From Lentzea aerocolonigenes (GTDB lineage: Bacteria; Actinomycetota; Actinomycetes; Mycobacteriales; Pseudonocardiaceae), in the NCBI RefSeq assembly GCF_000955955.1, contig NZ_JYJG01000019.1, positions 1 to 37,978 on the forward strand: a stretch of 37,978 bases of DNA, in the 5' to 3' direction. Every line of letters begins with the position of its first letter. The first letter of the stretch is position 1. The notes beneath the pieces were generated by a model. The model was not told the DNA's origin, did not search any database, and saw only the letters and a list, made by a program, of their open reading frames with translations. This document shows, one piece after another, positions 31,179 to 37,978 of the stretch. A program made the translations under genes and the position numbers.

Positions 31179-33827
31179 GTGGTCGAGATCGACCTGCTCG
31201 GAGAGGTGCACGCGCGGGTCGGCGGGCACAACGTCGAACTGGGGCCCGCGCGGCAGCGGTGTGTGCTCGCGGCGCTGGCGGTCGACGTCAACAAGACCGT
31301 GTCGGTCACGCAGCTGACCGAACGCGTCTGGGGTGACGAGCCTCCCGCGCGGGCACGGGCGAGCCTGCACAGCTACCTCTCCCGGCTGCGGCAGGCCGGT
31401 ATCGAGCTGGCCACCCGGCCCACCGGGTACGCGCTCGTCGCCGACGAGTCCTCCGTGGACCTGATGAGGTTCCGGAAACTCCGCAGGGAGAACAAGCTCG
31501 GCGACGCGATCGCGTTGTGGCGAGGTGAGCCGCTGACCGGCATCGCCGGCGAGTGGGCCCAGCTGACCCGCGACCGGCTGAACGAGGAACGCGACGCCGC
31601 CGAGCTCGACCTCATCGACGCGCGTCTGCAGCTCGGCCGGGGCCCGGAGCTGCTGGCCGCCATCACCGCGCACGCGACGGACAAGCCGCTAGACGAACGC
31701 GTGGCCGCCCAGCACATGCGGGCGCTCGCCCAGGCCGGTCGCATCTCCGAGGCACTCGACCAGTTCCACGCCCTGCGCACCAGGCTGCGCACCGAGCTCG
31801 GCACCGAACCGGGCCCGGAACTCAAGCAGCTGCACGAAAAACTGCTCCTCTGCAACCAGGAAGCACCCACGGCGATCCCGCGCCAGCTGCCGTCCGCGCC
31901 GGCGCAGTTCGTTGGCAGGCAAGAGGACCTGGCCGAGCTGGACCACGCCGTGCGCACGGGTGTGGCGGCCATCGCGGGCGCCGGAGGCATGGGCAAGACG
32001 TGGCTCGCACTGCACTGGGCGCACCGCAACCTGCACCGCTTCCCCGACGGCCAGCTGTTCGTGGACCTGCGCGGGTTCAGCCCCGACGAGACGCCGATGG
32101 ACCCGGACGTGGCGATCCGCGGGTTCCTGCACGCGCTCGGCCTCGACGCGAGCCGCATCCCACCGGACCCGCACGCCAGCGCCGCGCTGTTCCGCAGCCT
32201 GGTGGCACGGAAGCGCCTGCTGGTCGTGATCGACAACGCCGTCGACGCCGCCCAGGTCACGCCGATGCTGCCCGGCGGCGACACCTGCAAGGTGCTCGTG
32301 ACCAGCCGCAACCGGCTGCCGGGCAGCATCAGGCCGGTTGGTCTCGACGTGCTCGCGGACCGGGACTCGAGCACGTTGCTGGCCACCAGGATCGGCGCGA
32401 CCAGGCTGAACGCCGAACCTCTGGCGGTGGCGCGGCTGATCGACCTGTGCGGCGGGTTGCCGCTGGCGTTGAGCATCGTCGGCGCCCGCGTGCTGACCGA
32501 ACCCGACCTGTCGCTCGCCGCCATCGCCCGCCAACTCGAAGAGCTCGGGCTCGGCGCGCTCGACGCCGACCCGAGTGTCAGCGTGCCGGTCGTGCTCTCC
32601 TGGTCCTACCGGGCGTTGACCGACAGGCAGAAGAAGATGTTCGCCCTGCTGGGAATCGCGCCGGGCGAGGACATCGATCTCAATGCGGCCGCGAGCCTCG
32701 GCAACATGTCCACAAAGGACACACAGGAAGCACTCCGGTCGTTGGAACAGGCCTCGCTGATCTCGATCTCCAGCGGCTTCCGCGCGAGGATGCACGACCT
32801 GGTCAGGGCCTACGCGGCGGACCGAGCGAAACACGTCGACAGCGAGGAAGCCCTGCGCAGGCTCGTCGACCACCACGTCCACACCGCGCACGCCAACGAC
32901 CGGGTGATCGACCCGCTCCGCCCGTTGATCGCCCTCTCGCCCGCGAACGTCGACGTCACCCCGGCTGCCGACAAGGCCGGCGCGCTGGCCTGGTTCGACG
33001 CCGAACGCGGCACGCGCCGCGCCGTCCAGCAAACCGCCGCGGCACACGGCTGGAACGACAGCGTCGTTACTCTCGCCAGGGTCTCGCACGCCTACCACCA
33101 GCTGCGCGGTCACCTCGACGACGAGCTGACCATGTGGCAGGCGGCCATCGACGCCGCTGAGGACCCCATGGACAGGATCGTCGCCCACCGGATCATGGGC
33201 ACCTCACTCGGCCAGGTCCACCGCTACGACGAGGCCCAGGCCCACCTCGACTCGGCGGTCACGCTCGCCGAGCAGGCCGGTGAGCCGCTCCAGCTCGCCG
33301 ACGCGCACGGCTCCCTGGCCTGGCTGTGGGCCAGCCGCTCGGAGTACCAGCGCGCGTTCGAGCACGCCCAGGCCGCGCTGCCGCACTACCTGGAGACCGG
33401 CAACCAGATGCTGATCGCCATGGCGCACAACAACATCGGCCACTGCGCCGCGGAGATCGGCGAGACCAGCCTCGGTCGCGAGCACGCCACCAGGGCACTG
33501 GATCTGCTGCACGAGCTGGGCGACCGGCGCGGGGAGGCCATCGCCGTCGACACGCTCGGCCGCGTCGAGCACCAAGTCGGCAACCACGCCGAGGCCGTCG
33601 TCCTCTACGAGCACGCCATCGAGCTGTACCGGGCCGAGAACGACGACTACACCACGGCCAAGGTGCTCATCAGCCTCGGCAACTCGCACCTCGCGCTCGA
33701 GCAGCACGACCAGGCCGCGCGGCTCTGGCAGGAGGCGTTGCGGATGCTGGAGCAGCAGGGACGCGAGGACGAGGCCGAGCGCGTGCGCAAGCAGCTCGCG
33801 GAGATCCACGTCACCCCGGGGTCCTGA
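31179..33827 (+). CDS. AfsR-like SARP-NB-ARC-TPR transcriptional regulator
   Basis: An 882-aa cytoplasmic regulator. A winged-helix OmpR-type DNA-binding domain occupies about 1-90 (LGPARQRCVLAALAV, LHSYLSRLRQAG), followed by the bacterial transcriptional activation domain (about 95-245). The NB-ARC ATPase has P-loop AGAGGMGKTWLAL (Lys273), Walker B RLLVVIDNA, TSRNRL and CGGLPLAL. The C-terminal third is TPR-like helices (about 650-870, for example AMAHNNIGHCAAEIG). This is the AfsR/SARP layout that often controls secondary metabolism; here the target is unknown. It starts with GTG three bases after the membrane-protein gene with a weak ribosome-binding site, suggesting coupling. Confidence 0.9.
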   Translation: MVEIDLLGEVHARVGGHNVELGPARQRCVLAALAVDVNKTVSVTQLTERVWGDEPPARARASLHSYLSRLRQAGIELATRPTGYALVADESSVDLMRFRKLRRENKLGDAIALWRGEPLTGIAGEWAQLTRDRLNEERDAAELDLIDARLQLGRGPELLAAITAHATDKPLDERVAAQHMRALAQAGRISEALDQFHALRTRLRTELGTEPGPELKQLHEKLLLCNQEAPTAIPRQLPSAPAQFVGRQEDLAELDHAVRTGVAAIAGAGGMGKTWLALHWAHRNLHRFPDGQLFVDLRGFSPDETPMDPDVAIRGFLHALGLDASRIPPDPHASAALFRSLVARKRLLVVIDNAVDAAQVTPMLPGGDTCKVLVTSRNRLPGSIRPVGLDVLADRDSSTLLATRIGATRLNAEPLAVARLIDLCGGLPLALSIVGARVLTEPDLSLAAIARQLEELGLGALDADPSVSVPVVLSWSYRALTDRQKKMFALLGIAPGEDIDLNAAASLGNMSTKDTQEALRSLEQASLISISSGFRARMHDLVRAYAADRAKHVDSEEALRRLVDHHVHTAHANDRVIDPLRPLIALSPANVDVTPAADKAGALAWFDAERGTRRAVQQTAAAHGWNDSVVTLARVSHAYHQLRGHLDDELTMWQAAIDAAEDPMDRIVAHRIMGTSLGQVHRYDEAQAHLDSAVTLAEQAGEPLQLADAHGSLAWLWASRSEYQRAFEHAQAALPHYLETGNQMLIAMAHNNIGHCAAEIGETSLGREHATRALDLLHELGDRRGEAIAVDTLGRVEHQVGNHAEAVVLYEHAIELYRAENDDYTTAKVLISLGNSHLALEQHDQAARLWQEALRMLEQQGREDEAERVRKQLAEIHVTPGS

Positions 33828-33882
33828 CGACCAGGGTTCCTCACGGGCGCGAACAGGCACCCCGGACCGGAAACCTGGTGCC

Positions 33883-34320
33883 ATGTCCACGATCACTTTG
33901 TCCCAGCCGACCACCGCCACCCCCGAGCAGTTCGTCGCGGGTCTCACCAACTTCGGTCCCGGCCGCGCGAACCTCTTCCCCAACAGCGCCGACGACTTCC
34001 TGAAGGTGCACGACCAGGGCGAGCACTTCGCCGACGTCACCGAGGGCTCCGGCGGCATCTGGGAGCGCCTGCACTACGACTGGTCCGACCTCAGCCACGT
34101 CGTGCTCACGACCACGGACTCCAACGTGTGGGGCGGCAAGTCCGGTCACACCTACACGTTCACGAAGCAGGCCGACGGGACGACCGTCGTGCACGCCGAA
34201 GTGGTGCGCGAGGGCAAGAACCTCAAGGGCCGCCTGCTCGGCGTGGTGCTCGGCCTGTTCGGCAAGAAGGTCCTGGGCGGTGCGCTCGCCAAGACCGTCA
34301 AGGCCATCGAGACGAGTTAG
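33883..34320 (+). CDS. SRPBCC-superfamily protein
   Basis: A 145-aa protein resembling polyketide-cyclase/START-like SRPBCC proteins: a beta-rich N-terminus with GRANLFPNSADDFLKVHDQG, aromatic strands (WERLHYDWSDL, GHTYTFTKQADG) and a C-terminal helix (RLLGVVLGLFGKKVLGGALAKTVKAIE). Such proteins bind small hydrophobic ligands; no specific role can be given. GGAAA lies nine bases before the ATG. Its stop codon (34318-34320) is inside the iron-box-like sequence that precedes the siderophore permeases. Confidence 0.7.
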   Translation: MSTITLSQPTTATPEQFVAGLTNFGPGRANLFPNSADDFLKVHDQGEHFADVTEGSGGIWERLHYDWSDLSHVVLTTTDSNVWGGKSGHTYTFTKQADGTTVVHAEVVREGKNLKGRLLGVVLGLFGKKVLGGALAKTVKAIETS

Positions 34321-34335
34321 GTAAGGGTGAGCTAA
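34317..34335 (+). promoter_or_regulatory. DtxR/IdeR-type iron box before the siderophore permeases
   Basis: TTAGGTAAGGGTGAGCTAA keeps the outer TTAGGT and CTAA arms and matches 14 or more of 19 bases of the DtxR/IdeR consensus (TTAGGTTAGGCTMACCTAA). Including the next base on each side the arms are GTTAG and CTAAC. A TAACGT near 34333-34338 could be the -10 element, which would put the RNA start close to the GTG at 34347, making a leaderless, iron-repressed transcript. Confidence 0.65.
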
Positions 34336-34346
34336 CGTAGCCCGTC

Positions 34347-35405
34347 GTGAGCATCGTGGTGGAGCAACGCGGGCTGGACCCCGCACCGGTCCGAGCGAGC
34401 CCGCGGCGGCTGCCAGGGCTGGTGGTCCTGGCGGTGCTGCTCGCCGTCGCCGCGGTGCTGTCGCTGGTGATCGGTGCCCGGTCGCTCTCCCCCGCCGAGG
34501 TGTGGCAGGGGCTGTTCGGCGACCCCGGCACCGATCAGCGGCTCACCGAGATCACGCTGATCGTGCAGACGCTGCGGATCCCGCGGACGGTGCTCGCGAT
34601 CGTCGCCGGACTCGCTCTGGGCGTTGCGGGCGCGTTGATCCAGGGCCACACCCGCAACCCCATCGCGGACACCGGCCTGCTGGGCGTCAACTCCGGGGCG
34701 TCGTTCGCCGTGGTGCTCGCGGTCTCGGTGCTCGGGCTGCAGAACCCCGTCCAGTACATGTGGTTCGCGTTCATCGGGGCCGCGGGAGCCGGGGTGCTCG
34801 TGTTCGGGCTGTCGAGCCTCGGGCGCGGCGCGGGCAACCCGCTCACCCTCGCCCTGGCCGGGCAGGGCGTCACGGTGTTCCTCGCCGCGATGACCGTCGG
34901 GGTCGCGTTGGGCGACAAGCAGACCCTGGACGTGCTGCGGTACTGGAACGCCGGTTCGGTGCAGGGCATCGGGTGGAACGTGATCATCGCGGCCGGGGTC
35001 TTCGTGGCCGCCGGGCTCGTGCTCGCGTTGCTCAACCTGCCCACGATCAACCTGCTCAACCTCGGCGACGACGTGGCGCGCGGGCTGGGCGTGAACATCG
35101 CGGCGGGCCGGACCGTCGGCATCGTGGCGGTCACGTTGCTCGCGGGAGCGGCCACGGCGGCGTGCGGGCCCATCGCGTTCCTCGGGCTGATGGTCGCGCA
35201 CATCGCGCGGTGGATCACCGGGCCGGACTACCGGTTCCTGGTGCCGTACGCGGGGTTGCTGGGCGCGCTCGTGCTGCTCGCCGGCGACATCGTGGGCCGG
35301 CTCGTCGTGCGGCCGGCCGAGCTCGCGGCCGGCATCGTCATCGCCCTCATCGGCGCCCCGTTCTTCGCGGCGCTGGTCTGGCTCGGGAAGTTCAGGCTGG
35401 CATGA
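34347..35405 (+). CDS. FecCD-family siderophore/iron ABC permease, first of two
   Basis: A 352-aa BtuCD/FecCD permease with about nine to ten membrane helices. Diagnostic segments are RIPRTVLAIVAGLALGVAG, ARGLGVNIAAGRTVGIV and ACGPIAFLGLMVAHIARW. It should form a heterodimeric channel for ferric siderophores with the next gene. The GTG start at 34347 follows the iron box by 11 bases. No binding protein or ATPase gene is adjacent, so those parts must be encoded elsewhere. Its stop overlaps the next start (ATGA). Confidence 0.93.
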   Translation: MSIVVEQRGLDPAPVRASPRRLPGLVVLAVLLAVAAVLSLVIGARSLSPAEVWQGLFGDPGTDQRLTEITLIVQTLRIPRTVLAIVAGLALGVAGALIQGHTRNPIADTGLLGVNSGASFAVVLAVSVLGLQNPVQYMWFAFIGAAGAGVLVFGLSSLGRGAGNPLTLALAGQGVTVFLAAMTVGVALGDKQTLDVLRYWNAGSVQGIGWNVIIAAGVFVAAGLVLALLNLPTINLLNLGDDVARGLGVNIAAGRTVGIVAVTLLAGAATAACGPIAFLGLMVAHIARWITGPDYRFLVPYAGLLGALVLLAGDIVGRLVVRPAELAAGIVIALIGAPFFAALVWLGKFRLA

Positions 35406-36469
35406 CCACCACAGACATGATCACCACAGAGATGCATTCCGGGGTTCGGGTCGGCGGCTGGTCCTGGGTCTGGCGGCCGTGGATGGTGCTGGTGACGGTC
35501 GTGCTGGCCGCGCTGACGTTCCTGGTCTTCTGCGTGTCGATCTCGGTCGGCGACTTCACGGTCGAGCTGCCCGCGGTGCTCCGGACGATCTTCGGCCAGG
35601 GCGAGCGGGTCGACGAGTTCGTGATCATGGACCTGCGGATGCCGCGCGCGTTGATCGGCCTGATCGCCGGTGTCGCGCTGGGCATCTCCGGCGCGTTGAC
35701 CCAGTCGATCGCGCGCAACCCGTTGGCCAGCCCCGATGTCCTCGGAATCACCGGCGGTGCCAGCGCGACCGCGGTCTTCCTCGTCACGGCCACCGGCGGG
35801 GCGGCGGTCACCAGCGCGATCGGCCTGCCCGCGGCGGCGTTGACCGGCGGGCTGCTGACCGGGTTGCTCGTCTACTTCATGGCGTGGCGGCGGGGCATCG
35901 ACGGGTTCCGGCTGATCCTCATCGGCGTCTCCGTCAGCGCGGTCATGCAGGCGCTCACGACGTGGCTGCTCGTGCTGGCGGACATCCGTGACGTCGCTCG
36001 CGCGCAGTCGTGGCTGGTCGGGTCGCTGGACTCGCGGTCGTGGACCGAGGTGTGGACGACGCTGTGGATCACCATCGCGCTGACCGTCGTCGTCCTGGTC
36101 GTGGCGTTCCAGATGCAGCCGATGCACTTCGGCGACGACGTGGCCGCCGGTCTCGGTGTTCGTTACTCGGCTGTGCGTGCCGTACTGCTGCTGTGCGCGG
36201 TTCTGCTGGCCGGTGTCGCCGTCTCCGCAGCGGGCCCGGTGCCGTTCGTGGCTCTCGTCGCGCCGCAGATCACCATGCGGCTGCTGCGCTCCCCCGTGCC
36301 GCCGTTGATCGCGTCGGGGTTGTTCGGCGCGTTGCTGCTCATCGGCTCGGACCTCATCGCACGGACCGTGCTGCCGAACGACCTGCCCGTCGGCATCGTC
36401 ACGGCGATCATCGGCGGCCCGTTCCTCGTTTACCTGCTCGTGCGCGCGAACGTGAAACGGGCAGCCTGA
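35402..36469 (+). CDS. FecCD-family siderophore/iron ABC permease, second of two
   Basis: A 355-aa FepG/FecD-like permease with motifs DLRMPRALIGLIAGVALGIS, GALTQSIARNPLASPDVLGI, GVRYSAVRAV and AGPVPFVALVAPQI. An N-terminal Thr/Met-rich segment (about 1-25) precedes the first helix, so a start at one of the nearby in-frame ATGs is also possible; the ATG at 35402 overlapping the preceding stop is preferred. It pairs with the first permease, under iron control by inference from the upstream box. The next gene is unrelated (GH62). Confidence 0.93.
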   Translation: MTTTDMITTEMHSGVRVGGWSWVWRPWMVLVTVVLAALTFLVFCVSISVGDFTVELPAVLRTIFGQGERVDEFVIMDLRMPRALIGLIAGVALGISGALTQSIARNPLASPDVLGITGGASATAVFLVTATGGAAVTSAIGLPAAALTGGLLTGLLVYFMAWRRGIDGFRLILIGVSVSAVMQALTTWLLVLADIRDVARAQSWLVGSLDSRSWTEVWTTLWITIALTVVVLVVAFQMQPMHFGDDVAAGLGVRYSAVRAVLLLCAVLLAGVAVSAAGPVPFVALVAPQITMRLLRSPVPPLIASGLFGALLLIGSDLIARTVLPNDLPVGIVTAIIGGPFLVYLLVRANVKRAA

Positions 36470-36479
36470 GGTCTTTCGA

Positions 36480-36503
36480 GGAAATGCGCCCAAGGCGGTT
36501 TCC
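36480..36503 (+). terminator. Weak hairpin after the iron permeases
   Basis: GGAAATGCGCC can fold against GGCGGTTTCC with a small internal mismatch around CAA. It lies 11 bases after the stop codon. The imperfect stem makes this a tentative terminator. Confidence 0.35.
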
Positions 36504-36614
36504 GCGTCGAATTCGATTCGAATGCCGTGCGGCAACTCCGCAGGTCACCCTATGTTACCGAGCAGTAGCGCCTTGAAGGTCGGGAACGACTCTGGCAACC
36601 TCGAAAGCGACAGA

Positions 36615-36628
36615 TGTTAGCGCTAACA
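36615..36628 (+). promoter_or_regulatory. Perfect LacI-type palindrome before the GH62 gene
   Basis: TGTTAGCGCTAACA is a perfect 14-bp palindrome and the best example of the operator family in this window. It lies 61 bases upstream of the GTG of the CBM13-GH62 gene. The remainder of 36504-36688 is relatively AT-rich and should contain the promoter, but I could not fix the hexamers. AAGGAG at 36676-36681 is the ribosome-binding site. Confidence 0.75.
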
Positions 36629-36758
36629 CTGGGCGCGGTATGCGCTGACCAATTGCACGTGTGCTTCTGACCCTGAAGGAGAATCACCGTGGATTCACTG
36701 CGCCGGTGGGCGTCCCTGCTCAGCCCCCTGCTCGCGACCGTCCTCCTGGCCGGCACCG

Positions 36759-36772
36759 TGTTAGCGCTCACT
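36759..36772 (+). promoter_or_regulatory. Second operator inside the GH62 signal-peptide coding region
   Basis: TGTTAGCGCTCACT is identical, as reverse complement, to the operator overlapping the GH51 promoter (25737-25750). It lies 144 bases after the perfect palindrome at 36615 and contains the in-frame TTA codon. Two operators about 144 bases apart would allow looping by a tetrameric LacI-type repressor. Confidence 0.6.
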
Positions 36773-37680
36773 CCGACCGCGGCATCGGCGGCGACCGTCG
36801 ACACGAACGCGTGGTACGTGCTGGTCAACCGCAACAGCGGCAAGGCGATGGACGTCGCGGCCGCTTCCACGGCCGACGGGGCGGTGGTCCAGCAGTGGTC
36901 CCGCCACGACGGCGCGAACCAGCAGTGGCAGTTCGTCGACTCCGGCGGCGGCTACTACCGGTTGAAGTCGAAGAACTCCGGCAAGGTCCTCGACGTCGAC
37001 AACTGGTCGGCCGCGGACGGCGGGAAGGTCCAGCAGTGGACGGATCTCAACGGCACCAACCAGCAGTTCCGGCTCGCGGACTCCGACGGCGGCTACGCCA
37101 GGCTGATCAACCGCAACAGCGGCAAGACCGTGGAGGTGACCGGCCAGTCCACCGCGGACGGTGCGGCGGTCGTGCAGAACGGCGACCGGAACGCGACCAG
37201 TCAGCAGTGGCAGCTGGTCCGGGTGGACAGCACGCCGCCGGGGACGTGTTCTCTTCCGTCGACGTACCGCTGGTCGTCGACGGGGTCGCTGGCGAACCCG
37301 AAGTCGGGCCTGGTCTCGCTCAAGGACTTCAGCAACGTCGTCTACAACGGCAAGCACCTGGTCTACGGCTCGACGGTCGACTCGTCAGGGCAGCACTACG
37401 GCTCGATGAACTTCGGGACGTTCACGAACTGGTCGGACATGGCCTCGGCCCCGCAGAACACGATGAACCTCGGCACCGTCGCGCCCACGTTGTTCTACTT
37501 CGCGCCGAAGAACATCTGGGTGCTCGCCTACCAGTGGGGCCCGACCACCTTCAGCTACCGGACCTCCAGCGACCCCACCAACGCCAACGGGTGGTCCTCG
37601 CCGCAGCCGCTCTTCTCGGGCAACGTCCCCGGCAACACCGCCATCGACCAGACGCTGATCGGCGACGGCACGAACATGTA

Positions 37681-37738
37681 CCTGTTCTTCGCCGACGACC
37701 TCGGCAACACCTGTTCTTCGCCGGTGACAACGGAAACA
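37681..37738. repeat. Imperfect 29-base tandem duplication in the GH62 gene
   Basis: Bases 37681-37709 and 37710-37738 begin with the same 14 bases (CCTGTTCTTCGCCG) and match at 24 of 29 positions. Copy one encodes FFADDLGNT and copy two FFAGDNGNI, both plausible versions of the same GH62 strand. A 29-base unit shifts the frame. The differences between copies argue against a simple recent slippage event. Confidence 0.85.
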
Positions 37739-37978
37739 TCTACCGGGCCAGCATGCCGATCGGGAACTTCCCCGGCAGCTTCGGCACGTCGTACACGACG
37801 ATCATGACCGACACGAGGGAGAACCTGTTCGAGGCGGTCGAGGTCTACAAGGTCAAGGACCAGAACCAGTACCTCATGCTCGTCGAGGCGATGGGGCGCA
37901 ACGGGCGGTACTTCCGGTCGTTCACCTCGAGCAGCCTCGGCGGTTCCTGGACCCCGCAGGCCGCCACCGAGAGCAACC

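Larger units (their letters stand above)
36689..37978 (+). pseudogene. Secreted CBM13-GH62 arabinofuranosidase, frameshifted and cut by the window end
   Basis: Exported enzyme removing arabinofuranose from xylan. A signal peptide (about 1-35, ending TAASAA) is followed by an N-terminal CBM13 (about 40-180, NQQW and NQQF repeats) and a GH62 domain from about 190 ([13 protein letters not shown]). The module order is the reverse of GH62 in the 1834 gene. The frame is lost at 37681-37738, where an imperfect 29-base duplication occurs; after it the GH62 sequence ([29 protein letters not shown]) runs on in another frame to the window end. Removing 29 bases restores it. Codon 25 is TTA, rare in high-GC actinomycetes. 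The end of the gene is outside the window. Confidence 0.85.

Overview
High-GC actinobacterial DNA, probably from a filamentous actinomycete of the Pseudonocardiales type; that placement is an inference from gene style, not from a marker gene. Supporting features are strong G/C third-position bias, GTG/TTG starts, Tat signals, many secreted glycoside hydrolases with CBM13 (ricin-B) domains, an AfsR/SARP regulator, an LppU-like protein and a DtxR/IdeR-type iron box. Almost the whole window is a locus for attacking arabinose-containing plant polymers (arabinoxylan, arabinan, arabinogalactan) and catabolising L-arabinose.

Layout. 1-60 is the tail of an upstream gene. 61-353 holds a cluster of inverted and direct repeats, a possible 36-aa ORF and a stem-loop. 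354-7995 (+) encodes three secreted enzymes: GH54-CBM13 arabinofuranosidase, a GH10-CBM13-GH62 xylanase/arabinofuranosidase and a Tat-exported GH2 beta-galactosidase with CBM13. 8151-8672 (+) is an aromatic-free Ala/Lys/Gln helical secreted protein. 8721-11464 (-) is an LppU-like protein, a sensor kinase and a response regulator. 11838-14745 (-) is GH30-CBM13 (beta-1,6-galactanase-like) followed by a lipoprotein combining a degenerate nuclease-like domain with CBM2. 14907-15686 (-) is a secreted protein made of two copies of one unrecognised domain; 15842-16678 (+) is an alpha/beta hydrolase. 16648-25696 (-) is GH51, GH43-CBM42, a LacI-family regulator, araB, araD and araA. 25900-30504 (+) is a complete YtfQ/YtfR/YtfT/YjfF-like sugar ABC transporter. 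30801-33827 (+) is a small membrane protein and an AfsR-like regulator; 33883-34320 (+) is an SRPBCC-type protein; 34347-36469 (+) is a pair of FecCD siderophore permeases behind an iron box. The window ends inside a CBM13-GH62 arabinofuranosidase gene.

How it fits together. Secreted GH54, GH62, GH51 and GH43 enzymes release arabinose, GH10 cuts xylan, and GH30 and GH2 attack galactan side chains. The ABC transporter imports the sugar, and AraA-AraB-AraD convert arabinose to xylulose-5-phosphate. Near-palindromic 14-bp LacI-type operators (TGTTAGCGCTAACA and relatives) lie before GH30, araB, the lacI gene, GH51, the transporter and GH62, so one or two LacI-family repressors probably coordinate the set. 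The GH54-GH10-GH2 block lacks this operator and has its own palindromes.

Three carbohydrate genes are frameshifted as sequenced. araB has a perfect 16-bp tandem duplication. The GH51 gene contains 15 bases identical to the Tn5/Nextera mosaic end, which is almost certainly a library or assembly artefact. The final GH62 gene has an imperfect 29-bp duplication. These should be resequenced before any biological reading of the broken genes.
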